64,000 bases of DNA from contig NC_057005.1 in assembly GCF_000002595.2 (NCBI RefSeq), positions 1,207,174-1,271,173 of the forward strand, read 5' to 3'. The notes beneath the pieces are model-generated. The model was not told the DNA's origin and did not search any database. It worked only from the letters and a program-made list of their open reading frames with translations. Shown piece by piece: positions 1 through 9,748 of the stretch. This DNA is from Chlamydomonas reinhardtii (lineage: Eukaryota; Chlorophyta; Chlorophyceae; Chlamydomonadales; Chlamydomonadaceae). Both the position numbers and the translations under genes were made by a program. Position 1 is the stretch's first letter; every line of letters starts with the position of its first letter.

Positions 1-153
1 TCGGCGGGTGCGCTGGGAGCAGGGGCTGCAGCGGGAGCCAGCGGCGGCGGCTTGAAGCGCACCCTGAAGGACAGGGCAGCGGAGCTGCAGCAGCGGCGGG
101 GCGGTGGCGGAGCTGGCCTGATGGGCTTCAGCGCGCCGTGCGCGCCGATGTGA
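1..153 (+). CDS. 3' end of an unrecognised protein (partial)
   Basis: An open frame enters at base 1 and stops at TGA 151-153, giving 50 residues that end in MGFSAPCAPM. It is Ala/Gly-rich with a short basic/amphipathic stretch (LKRTLKDRAAELQQRR, about residues 18-33). No start codon lies inside the window, so this is the last coding exon, or part of one, of a gene that begins to the left. The following 730 bp carry no convincing exon and end in a TGTAA signal at 879-883, as expected of a 3'UTR. I do not recognise the family from so short a piece. The frame assignment rests only on openness, codon use and the downstream poly(A) signal. Confidence 0.5.
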   Translation, partial: SAGALGAGAAAGASGGGLKRTLKDRAAELQQRRGGGGAGLMGFSAPCAPM

Positions 154-878
154 TGAGGAGCTCATGGCCGCGGCTACGGTCGCTATCGGATGCGGCTACG
201 ACTGGGCCGTGGTGCCTAGAGTGTAGTAGTGAGGTGGACGGGCGTGGGCGAAAGGTTACAGGGCATGGGTGATGGGGTTCTTGTAAGCCTGCAGTATGTT
301 CTCATCAGGACCTAACTTTTGCGGGTCAACGTTGGCGCAAGCCGCGGGTACCACATGTTGGCCTGTGGTAGATTCTATTGATCGCAAAAAGGCGGCAGGG
401 CATACGGTTTGCCACATCAGGCACCGGCGGGGCCCGCCCGCGGGATTCCTGGCAGCAGGCTGGGAGTGGCACCAGGCACATTGTTGGGCCCAATTCGGCG
501 CAGCGGGGAGGACCTCTGGCAGATGCAGTGCACTATGTTCCACTCCTTTTGTCATAGCCGTCAACTGTTGCAGCATGTAGCACCCTGAATACGGTGTCGC
601 GAACACCCAGCCCCTGCTGATCAATCAAATTGAAACGGAAACACTTCCGTGACCGGTCTGGGCAGCTGCCGTTGCTCCAGATCTCCCGGTGGTACGCCCA
701 GAGGTATCCAGACACGATGGCCGGCTGGCGTCCTGTTGTATCATGTACGTAGCACTTTGAAGGTCGGCTGTCAACCAGGGGGTAGGTGTTTCTCTCTGGG
801 CCGGAGATGGCTCGCGGTGTGGGTGCGGTGTGATGGCTCGCGGTGTGGGTGCGGTGTGCCCCCGCTTGTCCCTTCATT

Positions 879-883
879 TGTAA
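879..883 (+). terminator. TGTAA poly(A) signal of the left-edge gene
   Basis: TGTAA is the canonical nuclear polyadenylation signal in Chlamydomonas. This one follows the stop at 153 by about 730 bp, so 154 to about 897 is read as 3'UTR; I see no gene there. Confidence 0.5.
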
Positions 884-899
884 CCTCGCATCCATAGTC

Positions 900-2110
900 G
901 GGTGCCCAAGGGCTGCCAGGCTGTATCGTCAAGCAAGGGGAGTAGCATGTCGCGGGCGCGGCGTTGGCTGCGCGCTGGCCTGGCGCCGATTACATCGTGC
1001 CGGGGCTCTCTGCTGCGGCCTGCAGGTTGATATCTGGACGGGTTGATGCCGTCACACATGGTGGGGGTCTACGACGTGTTGAATATAGATGCCATGGGTC
1101 AGCGCGCCTAGTCCTGCTTGGCAGCGGCACGAGATAGAATGCTGAGAGGCACACCTAAATGGGTCGCAGAGATGCAGGGGTTTGCATATGGTACTAATTT
1201 GACGGTACTAATTGTCCGGGCTCCATGACCCAAAAACTCCTGACCCGCAACGATAAGCGACCAGCCACACACGTGCATGCCGCCTTATGATGTAAGCCGC
1301 GCCACCAACCGGTCCCCTGTGCATCGGGCAGCACCCACCGACCCAGTTGGCCACCCTGCACCCCTGCTTTCAAGATGGCCCGCCCTACCTCACTGCCTAC
1401 GAGCCGCCCCATGCTCTATCTGTCTGTCTGCCTGCCTCGCGCCGCGCTTGCCCCTGAAGGACTGCCTCCGTGAGTCCATGGACTTGCGCACCGCCTGCCC
1501 TGGCCCCCACCCATGCCCCCACGCCCACCAAGGCACCAGCCATGCCCTGCTGGGCCCCTACCTCCGAAACACACTGTCTGCTTTCCGGCACCACGCCAGT
1601 GTTGCCATCACCACCAGCCCGTTTCAAGTAAGGCCACCCACGCGGCAGATGGTGGGGATCAAGTCATTCTTATATTAGCCGCACACACGCACGTGCCGAA
1701 ACCAGTTCAACAGTCAAAAACGCGTGCGCCAGTGTGCAATGCGCACGCACGCGATACACAAACTGCACCAGCACCAGCGCCGCCACCAAGCGCCCGCGGC
1801 ATGCTGCATACGCCGCCGGCCAGCCGTCAGCCAGAGCCTCAAACACACCTGCCCCTACCTGCTGCCCTCCGGCACTAAAAGCAGTACACCGTACTCGCGA
1901 GCTGGCCAGCTGCGCCGCGCTGATGACGGACCGTGACCAAACACAACATCCAGTCGTCTGTAACAATCCGGCCGTGTCTTGGCAGCAGCAGTTCGCCGGC
2001 AGCACCACGCCCGCGTCCACCACGCCCGCACTCTGCAAATCAGGGACGCAGGGCACACACGGCAACAGGGACATACGAGTGACGCTGGGGAGATGAACGT
2101 TGGGCACAGA
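900..2110. other. Intergenic stretch, nothing recognised
   Basis: About 1.2 kb between the left-edge gene and the tandem array. Open frames on both strands are Pro/Ala/Cys-rich, without matched splice sites or family motifs, and look like chance frames of GC-rich DNA. Confidence 0.5.
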
Positions 2111-2403
2111 GTGAACTTGCACCCTGAACAAAGGTAGGGCAGGGGAGGTCTACTTTCTCCCAGCCCAACACAATTGCAGACCGGCCATCACCTGTTCGCT
2201 GATGATCCGCGGCTCATGACGGAGTGGCGCCTCACGACCTGCATGTGGATTAGCATTCGGGCATGCAATCGTCAGGGTGCAGGACAAGACCAGCGGCCCA
2301 GCACGGACAACGCCGGGCGTGAGGCGGGATTCCTCGAGCAATCCTTGGCACGCCAGGTAGCAGATAGACGTGGAACTCGCTGCTGTGGCCTCTCAGCGAC
2401 ACT

Positions 2404-3159
2404 TCATACGATGCGCCTTTTCACAATACAGCTCAGCCACACATACCTGATTGCACGTGTGAGTGTGACGAGTGCTGCACGAGCCACGAGCAGCGCCACG
2501 CAGGGGACGAAGGCCGCGTAGGCCACGGCTTCGAAAATGCTCGCGCACGCCACGGCCTTGGAGACGAAGCCCGCGGATGTCGCGACCTTGTAACCGAAGG
2601 CCGCGAACGCCACGGTCGCGGCCGCGGCCACCACGCCGCGCCACTGCCGGTGCGGCCGTGGGAGCAGGTCGCGGCAGCGCCAGCTCACGAACACGATGTA
2701 CAGGGGCGCGAGGGCGCCAAAGCCACCGAAGAAGGCCGCCAGTGCAACCACCGCGGCCGTGACCAGCATGTCCAGCAAGGCGGCCATCCTGGCAGAGTAC
2801 TGGGCGGCCGCCACGTCCAGAAGCCTCTCCGCAGCCGATGCCCGCCTTTCCGCATCCAACCTAAGCCTCTGCTCATCCTCCGCACGCGTGTCCGCATCCA
2901 CCGCACGCGTCTCCGCATCCACCGCACGCGTCTCCGCAGCTGCAAGCTGAATCCGGAGGTCGTCGCTGCCAGCTTCTGACGACGAGGAGGACATTCTTCT
3001 CTTGCGTCTCCTCCTTCTCTTGTCCTGGTCGATTAAGAAGCTCTCTCTGGCATCAGATGTATCATAGTAGTTGCAGAAGTCCAGGACAGGCGAGTCCTCG
3101 GGCAGCCTTTCGAGGTCGTAACCGCGCGCGCGGGAAAGTTTGCTCAATCCTTGCTGCAT
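2404..3159 (-). CDS. Unknown coiled-coil membrane protein, tandem copy 1
   Basis: Product of 251 residues from ATG 3157-3159. Order seen: a short N-terminal domain with the signature LPEDSPVLDFCNYYD; the motif ESFLIDQDKRRRRR followed by a Ser/Glu-rich linker; a charged Ala/Glu/Arg coiled coil (about residues 66-110) with the heptad-like repeat TRAVDAE in near-identical copies; then several hydrophobic Ala/Val-rich segments (MAALLDMLVTAAVVALAA, LAPLYIVFVSW, and more to the C-terminus) typical of membrane spans. The paralogues (copies 2 and 3) share the start, the LPEDSPVLDF and LAPLYIVFVSWRCRDLLPRP blocks and the membrane part. A GTATGT donor at 2441-2446 would permit a further 3' exon, so the C-terminus is uncertain. 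I do not recognise the family; no enzyme motif is visible. Confidence 0.6.
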   Translation of the reverse strand: MQQGLSKLSRARGYDLERLPEDSPVLDFCNYYDTSDARESFLIDQDKRRRRRKRRMSSSSSEAGSDDLRIQLAAAETRAVDAETRAVDADTRAEDEQRLRLDAERRASAAERLLDVAAAQYSARMAALLDMLVTAAVVALAAFFGGFGALAPLYIVFVSWRCRDLLPRPHRQWRGVVAAAATVAFAAFGYKVATSAGFVSKAVACASIFEAVAYAAFVPCVALLVARAALVTLTRAIRYVWLSCIVKRRIV

Positions 3160-3345
3160 GGTACACTTAAAACGCAATACAGCGCATCCGTCACCTAAAG
3201 TGCAAAGAGAACAGGTGAACCCGCCGCTGACGGACCGCGGCATTGGCCATCTTCGATGGGTTAATTGGGTGGGTCGGTGCTGCTGATAACATCGGTAATC
3301 GGTCGGTGCCGATAATATCGTGGGACCGAGGACTTCTGTCAACAG
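3160..3345 (-). promoter_or_regulatory. Conserved upstream block of membrane-protein copy 1
   Basis: The 190 bp upstream of the start codon are nearly the same in all three copies. They share GACGGACCGCGGCATTGGCC, a GGTCGGTGCTGCTGATAACA stretch, and a partly self-similar CGGT/ATCG region around CCGATAATATCG. Conservation may reflect only recent duplication, so a regulatory role is inference. Confidence 0.35.
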
Positions 3346-3891
3346 GTGCCCACACACGACGGTGGCACCGCGGAAAGGGGGATGGCATTAAGGCTGACGC
3401 TGCCCTGTCTTTGCCTTCGGCCACCCTCCCACAGAACTCCGGCGCACAGCGACCGCACGACACCCGACCCCCATGTGTCAGACCTTCGTGCAGAATGAAG
3501 AGTACCGTGTTGCGCGCGTGCATCATCTTATACCGCGTCCGGTCTTAGTTGCCCTGGCCCAGTGTTTGCGACAGGGGTGCTCGCTTGTGCGTGTTGCGAC
3601 TTTTCAAACACACCCACAAGGGGTGCCCCTGATTTGCAAATGCAGCGCCAAGCACGTCTTTCAGCTGCCACCGTGTCAAACCCCCAGTGTCATGGCCATG
3701 CGGCAGCCACTCCCCGTGTACAAGCCAAATGCCGAACGCCCCCTCCCCCGTCAAGCCGCCGTGGCGATCCACCTGGCTCTTGTCGTTTGACGGCCTGCCT
3801 GCCTGCCTGCCACACTGCCACAAGCCCCCCATATCACCCAGCACACAAGTAACGCCGCACACAAAACACAACTCCACACGCTCTACGCTCT

Positions 3892-4953
3892 TTACACAAC
3901 TTGGCGCCCTCCGGATCCAGCTTCACGACCTGCAAGCACCAAAATCACCGGGAGGGGGGCGTGTAAGCGGTCAACACGGCGGACATTGCGCAAGCGCTGC
4001 ACTGGGTGCGGCAGTTGCCGCCAGCGCACCCTACAGCCCCACGCAACACCTCGCAACACCTGCCACAAACCCGCCCGCACCTGCGCCGTGTTCACGTCCA
4101 GCTTGCCCGCGTTGCGGAAGGCGGCGGACATCGCCTCAGCCACCCGAGCACCCACAGCCGGGTCGTCCACGATGGACACAGCCGTGGGGCCGGCGCCGCT
4201 GATGGTGCAGCCGTACGCGCCTTGGGGAGGAGAGGGAGGAGAGGGAGGAGAGGGAGGAGAGGAAGGAGAGGGAGGAGAGGGAGGAGAGGGAGGAGAGGGA
4301 GGAGAGGGAGGAGAGGGAGGAGAGGGAGGAGAGGGAGGAGAGGGAGGAGAGGGAGGAGAGGGAGGAGAGGGAGGGCGTTCAGAGCGCTGTTGCGGGCGGT
4401 GGGGGTTGCCAGCAGACGTGCGAGTATGCCTCTGCCCTTTCCGCGCGCGGGCTCGTCATGATTGCCCAGCAGCACCGCTCCTGCCTCGTGCCCAGACCGT
4501 CTGCACCGCCTCTTTCATTCGCCCCTGCGGGCCTCCCGCCTCCCGCCTCCATGCGACCTCGGCGCCACCCCTCTCGTGCCCCTAGCCCCCGCCCATCCAA
4601 ACACTCACTTGCAGGAGCGGCTGAGCACGAAGCCGCCCAGTAGCGAGGGGCCAACGTTGTCGGCGTGGTAGCCACTCACCGCCGCCTCGCTGGCCAGGAC
4701 AGCCAGGATCAGCTTGTCCTGTTGGGCCGGGTCGGGTGGGGCCGGGTCAGGTCCAATTGGGTTGGGTTGCATTGTTTTAGTAATGTTTTAGGGAGGTTCA
4801 TTGATGTAACAAGTTGAGAGGGGGCGCGGCAGACACGTGCAAACTGCTGGAATGGCTTCAGTGCACCTTGGGCACGGGCGCGCCGAACAGGCCGTTCACG
4901 GCCCAGGCGGCGGCGGCGGCGGCGCCGCCCATGCCGCTACCCAGGGGCAGGCC
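3892..4953 (-). pseudogene. Homoserine kinase fragment, unit 1
   Basis: Contains counterparts of HSK exons 10, 9, 5 and 4 in order (low to high coordinate). Recognisable pieces are the C-terminal tail near 3892-3930, the exon with AIVDDPAVGARVAEAMSAAF (about 4075-4215), the exon with GYHADNVGPSLLGGF (about 4615-4720) and the GHMP-motif exon (about 4858-4953), here GLPLGSGMGGAAAAA. Exons 1-3 (start codon and transit peptide) and 6-8 are absent. An intron-to-intron junction near 4590 joins the intron after exon 9 to that before exon 5, a deletion of about 1.5 kb relative to unit 2. One A is missing in the last exon (ACACAACTT against ACACAAACTT), which shifts the original stop. It cannot encode a kinase. 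Confidence 0.9.
4226..4374. repeat. 9-bp minisatellite GGAGAGGGA in the HSK fragment
   Basis: About 16 copies of GGAGAGGGA, with one GGAGAGGAA variant near 4260. It lies just downstream of the exon-9 counterpart's upstream splice site, in an HSK intron. The same site holds only about three copies in unit 2 (7142-7170) and unit 3 (11613-11641), so the tract expanded after duplication. It creates long meaningless (EGG)n and (RRG)n frames. Confidence 0.95.
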
Positions 4954-5406
4954 CTGTGCGTGGCGGCGGACGGGCAAGACACAGGGAAATCCGTGTGTGT
5001 GTGCCTGACTACGCAGTACACAGACTACGCAGCTACAAACCAACATGGCGCAAGGCCCGCTTCCGTGATACCGTTGCCACATACCCTACATGTATGACCC
5101 TCCCTGGCTTCTCACGCTTCTTGCACGCCTGCACACCACACCCATCGCCGTTCACCCTTACCAGCGCTGCGCTTTGTTTTTCGCCCCCCCCCTCTCTCAC
5201 GCTGCGTTATTGCAGAGCCCTGAAACAAGCACTCCGTTCTTGCACCGTTGCTCCCATATTTGAACAAAGGTAGGGGAGGGAGGCCTCCGCACTCCCCGCC
5301 CAACACAATGCAGACCGGGCTTCACCTGTTTGCTGATGATCTGTGGCTCATGATGGGGTGGCGCCTCGCCACATGCTGCGTGTGGATTAGCATGTGCACA
5401 CCACTG

Positions 5407-6255
5407 TCAGGGTGCAGGACAAGACCAGCGGCCCAGCACGGACGACAGCGGGATTCCTCGAGCAATCCTTGGCACGCCAGCAGATAGACGTGAAACTCGC
5501 TGCTGTGGTCTCGCAGCGACACTACATACGATGCGATTTTTCACAATACAGCTCAGCCATACATACCTCACTACACGTGTCAGTGTCACGAGTGCTGCAC
5601 GAGCCACGAGTAGCGCCACGCACGGGTAGAAGGCCGCGTGCGCCACGGCCTGGGAGACGAAGGCCGCGCACGCCGCGGCCTTGGAGACGAAGCCCGCGGA
5701 TGCCACGACCTTGGAAACACAGGCCGCGCACGCCACGGTCGCGGCCGCGGCCATCACGCCGCGCCACTGCCGCTGCGGCCGTGGGAGCAGGTCGCGGCAG
5801 CGCCAGCTCACGAACACGATGTACAGGGGCGCGAGGGCGCCAAAGCCATCGACAAACACCACGAGTGTGACCACCGCGGCCGTGGCCAGCATGTCCAGCA
5901 AGGCGGCCATCCTGGCATAGGCCTGGGCGGCCGTCAGGTCCTCCGCGGCCTTCATCATCAGCGGCAGATACCTCGCAATGACCGCTGCCCGCCTCTCCGC
6001 ATCCAACCTATGCCTCTCCGCCGCTTCAAGCCTCCTTAATTCCTCTGCTAGCGCCTTGCGAACTTCCGACCTGCCACATCCAGTCGACATTCTTCTCTTG
6101 AGTTTCCTCCTTCTCTTATCCTGGTCAATCAAAAAGCTCTCTCTGGCACCAGATGTGTCATAGGAGTTGCAGAAGTCCAGGACAGGCGAGTCCTCCGGCA
6201 GCCTTTCGAGGACGTAAGCGCCCGCGTAGGAACGGTTGCTCACTCGTTGCTGCAT
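5407..6255 (-). CDS. Unknown coiled-coil membrane protein, tandem copy 2
   Basis: Product of 282 residues from ATG 6253-6255. It shares LERLPEDSPVLDFCN, ESFLIDQDKRRRKLKRRM, a charged coil (SEVRKALAEELRRLEAAER), MAALLDMLATAAVVTLVVFV and LAPLYIVFVSWRCRDLLPRP with the other copies. The coil differs from copy 1: the TRAVDAE repeats are replaced by a RKALAEEL segment. The Ala-rich tail carries an extra SKAAACAAFVSQAVAHAAF repeat. If unspliced, it ends in SSVLGRWSCPAP. A conserved AG/GTATGT donor near 5562 and an acceptor-like CTGCGAG about 40 bp further could instead join to a second frame (HSSEFHVYLLACQGLLEESR) that is open in copy 3 as well. Function unknown. Confidence 0.6.
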   Translation of the reverse strand: MQQRVSNRSYAGAYVLERLPEDSPVLDFCNSYDTSGARESFLIDQDKRRRKLKRRMSTGCGRSEVRKALAEELRRLEAAERHRLDAERRAAVIARYLPLMMKAAEDLTAAQAYARMAALLDMLATAAVVTLVVFVDGFGALAPLYIVFVSWRCRDLLPRPQRQWRGVMAAAATVACAACVSKVVASAGFVSKAAACAAFVSQAVAHAAFYPCVALLVARAALVTLTRVVRYVWLSCIVKNRIVCSVAARPQQRVSRLSAGVPRIARGIPLSSVLGRWSCPAP

Positions 6256-6445
6256 GGTACATTTAAAACGCAATACAGCGCGTCCGCCGCCGTAAAGGTG
6301 CAGAGAGAGCAGCTGAAACCGCCGCTTGACGGACCGCGGCATTGGCCATCTTCGATCGGTTGATTGGTGGGTCGGTGCTGCTGATAACATCGGTGATCGG
6401 TCGGTGCCGATAATATCGTGGGACCGAGGGCATCTGTCAACAGGT
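6256..6445 (-). promoter_or_regulatory. Conserved upstream block of membrane-protein copy 2
   Basis: Same block as upstream of copy 1: the GGACCGCGGCATTGGCCATC stretch, CTGATAACATCGGTGATCGG and CCGATAATATCGTGGGACC are all kept. Regulatory meaning is inferred from position and conservation only. Confidence 0.35.
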
Positions 6446-6804
6446 GCCCACACGCGACGGTGGCACCGACAGGAAGTGGCATCGTCAATCACTGCGTCTG
6501 GTCGTGGTCAGTGTCTGCCCAGGGGTTTTGCACATGCAGCGCTGAACCTGTCTTTCACCTGCCACCGTGCCAAACCCCCAGTGTCATGGCCATGCGGCCA
6601 CCCCACCCCCCGCCCATTTGAAACCCAAATACCGTGCGTCCCCTCCCCCGTCAAGCCGCCGTGGCGGTCCGCCTGGCTCTTGTCATTTGACGGCCTGCCT
6701 GCCTCTGCCTGCTTGCCACACTGCCACAAGCCCCCCATAGCCCAGCCCACCCAGCACACAAGTAACGCCGCACACAGAACACAACTCCACACGCCCAACA
6801 CTCT

Positions 6805-9287
6805 TTACACAAACTTGGCGCCCTCCGGATCCAGCTTCACGACCTGCAAGCACCAAAATCACCGGGAGGGGGGCGCGTAAGCGGTCAACACGGCGGACAT
6901 TGCGCAAGCGCTGCACTGGGGGCGGCAGTTGCCGCCAGCGCACCCTGCAGCCCCACGCAACACCTCGCAACACCTGCCACAAACCCGCCCGCACCTGCGC
7001 CGTGTTCACGTCCAGCTTGCCCGCGTTGCGGAAGGCGGCGGACATCGCCTCAGCCACCCGAGCACCCACAGCCGGGTCGTCCACGATGGCCACAGCCGTG
7101 GGGCCGGCGCCGCTGATGGTGCAGCCGTACGCGCCTTGGAAAGGAGAGGGAGGAGAGGGAGGAGAGGGAGGGCGTTCAGAGCGCTGTTGCTTGTGGTGGG
7201 GGTTGCCAGCAGGCGTGCGAGTATGCCTCTGCCCTTTCCGCGCGCGGGATCGTCAAGATTGCCCAGCAGCACCGCTCCTGCCTCGTGCCCAGACCGTCTG
7301 CACCGCCTCTTTCATTCGCCCCTGCGGGCCTCCCGCCTCCCGCCTCCATGCGACCTCGGCGCCCCCCATCTCCTGCCCCTAGCCCCCGCCCCTCCCCTGC
7401 CTCTGGCTCTCACCCGCCGCCTTGGCCGCCTCCTTGACCGCCATCATGCCGGGGATGAGCGGCGCGCGCACCGGCTCGATGATCACATCGCGGTCCAGAC
7501 TCTCACCCACCAGCTTCACGTCGCCCGTCAGGATGCCCGCAACCTGAAGGGACAGAGGCGTGGGATAAAGGACAGAGCAAGGAGGGATGAGGGAGAGGAG
7601 GTGAGGGGCGGGAGGGCGGGGGAGGGGCGGGAGGGTGGTGAGCCGGGGGGGGGTGCAAGGGTTGAGTCAGAGAGCCGCCAAATGGCACGCAGTGTGTGTG
7701 GCCACAATCTGGCGACTGCGTGAGATCAGAGAAGTACAAGCAGGAGTGCGCGTGCGTGCGGAAGACACCGGCGACTAGTCTGCCCCGCAACCACGGTGTC
7801 CCACAGCCACCGCCTTCCCGCGCGCCCCCTCCGGCCCCCGGCCCTCCGACGCCGCGGACCGCCCCGCCCCTGACGCCCAGTCCCTACACACCCAGCCCCT
7901 CCGCCCCAGCCATCCCACGCACCAGCGCCCCTCCCTGGCAGCAGTTGTTGATCATGGACTTCATGGGCGTCTCCTTGGGCAGAACCGCGCGCATCTGGGC
8001 GGTGGGCGCCTCAAACCTTTGGGAGGGGGGCGGGTGGGAATGAGAGCGAGATGAGTGTGCGCGTTTAAGAAGGAACGAAGCCCGCCCAACGACGGCGCCA
8101 GAGATACTTACCGATACCAATCGATTTACTGAGCATCACATGATTGTCGTGACCCAGGTTGTCCGTGAACGCCTGGAACCCATGGGCAACCATTCGGCCT
8201 GACCCCGCGATGCACCAGTACGCGTCCATGCTCCGCACCCTGGGCGCGCTAAACAACGCTTACCCAGCACGCCTAAATCCCAGATTCCCGCCCGCTGGTC
8301 GTAGTCGAGCTCACCTACGGGTGATAGAGGAATTGCAGGCACAGGGCGGCAGTGGGCAGGTGCGCAAGGGCGAGAGTGTGTGTGCATGTGCCGTTGTGGT
8401 TGTGCACAGGACAGTGCGGTGTGCATGTTTGGGCGGCGTGCAGAGACAGAGAGAGCGGAGCAGCGGCGTACGGTGCTGCTGCAGGAAACAATCAAAGCTT
8501 CACATCCCCTCGCCCTTCCGCTCTCCACCCCGCATGTGCCCTCCTTCACTCCTCGCATGCGCCCGGGCAGTCAGCACTGCTCGCACTCACTTGCGGTTGA
8601 CGAGCACAAAGTGCAGGCGCTCGGGGTTGGGGAAGGGCAGCTGCAGCAGCTCCACCGGCTCCCCGGGCCTGAGGCAGCAGCGGCAGTAGCAGCAGCAGTA
8701 ACAGCAGCAGAAGCATCTTGTAACCGGCGGGCACCAACGAATCAGTTGGGCCAACCGCCCACTACCCCAGCACCGCCACTCAACGCTCATCACACATGCA
8801 AGACATGCCGCACACGAACATGCCCCGCACACGCATACGCGCATGACACGCCTGGCAACGTTGCCGCGCACACACCTGCCGCGAACACACAGACACGCAC
8901 ATACCTTCCCGTAAACACACAGCCAAACCATACACGCAAACACTCACTTGCAGGAGCGGATGAGCACGAAGCCGCCCAGTAGCGAGGGGCCAACGTTGTC
9001 GGCGTGGTAGCCACTCACCGCCGCCTCGCTGTCCAGGCCAGCCAGGATCAGCTTGTCCTATTGGGCCGGGTCGGGTGGGGCCAAGTCAGGCCCGGTTGGG
9101 TTGGGTTGAATTGTTTTAGTAATGTTTTAGGGAGGCTCGTTGATAAGTTGAGAGGAGGCGCGGCAGACACGTGCAAACTGCTGGAATGGCTTCAGTGCAC
9201 CTTGGGCACGGGCGCGCCGAACAGGGCGTTCACGGCCCAGGCGGCGGCGGCGGCGGCGGAGGAGCCCATGCCGCTGCCCAGGGGCAG
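6805..9287 (-). pseudogene. Homoserine kinase 3' two-thirds, unit 2
   Basis: Carries counterparts of HSK exons 4-10. From high to low coordinate these are [16 protein letters not shown] (about 9192-9287), the QDKLILAGL/GYHADNVGPSLLGGF exon (about 8950-9060), LLQLPFPNPERLHFVLVNRK (about 8590-8668), FEAPTAQMRAVLPKETPMKS (about 7926-8019), GILTGDVKLVGESLDRD (about 7411-7540), the GCTISGAGPTAVA exon (about 6995-7134) and the VVKLDPEGAKFV tail. Exons 1-3, with the start codon, transit peptide and substrate-side N-terminal fold, are missing, and the fragment joins instead to the 3' flank of membrane-protein copy 3. The exons stay open, so decay has barely begun. A transcript could exist if a cryptic promoter supplied a start, but a working kinase is very unlikely. 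Confidence 0.9.
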
Positions 9288-9748
9288 GCCCTGAGGCGGC
9301 GGACGGGCAAGACACAGGGAAAACCTTATGAGTATGTCTGATTATGGCCGCCTACTAAAGCTACATACCAACATGGTACAAGGCCCGCTTCAGTGATACC
9401 GCTGCCACATACCGTACGTGACCCTCCCTGGCTTCTCACGCTTCTTGCACGCCTGCTGCACACCACGCCCCATCGCCGTTCACCTCCGCCATACCTTACC
9501 AGCGCTGCGCTTTGTTTTTCGCCCCCCCCCCCGTTCTCTCACGCTGCGTTACTGCAGAGCCCTGAAACAAGGACCCCATTCTTGCACCCTCCCCGATTTG
9601 AAGATAGGTAGGGAAGGGAGGTCTCCGTACTCGCTCCCCGCCCAACACAATGCAGACCGGCCTTCACCTGTTTGCTGGTGATCCGTGGCTCATGATGGAG
9701 TGGCGCATCGCCACATGCTGCATGTGGATTAGCATGAGCACACCACTG

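Noticed and set aside
4006-4585. Long ORFs of (EGG)n or (RRGRRG)n, and the antisense poly-Leu/Pro frame
   Set aside because: They are translations of the 9-bp minisatellite in an HSK intron; no such frame exists in units 2 and 3.
6929-7723. 264-codon plus-strand ORF, repeated at 11401-12201
   Set aside because: Antisense shadow of HSK exons 8-9 and the intervening introns; conserved only because the DNA is duplicated.
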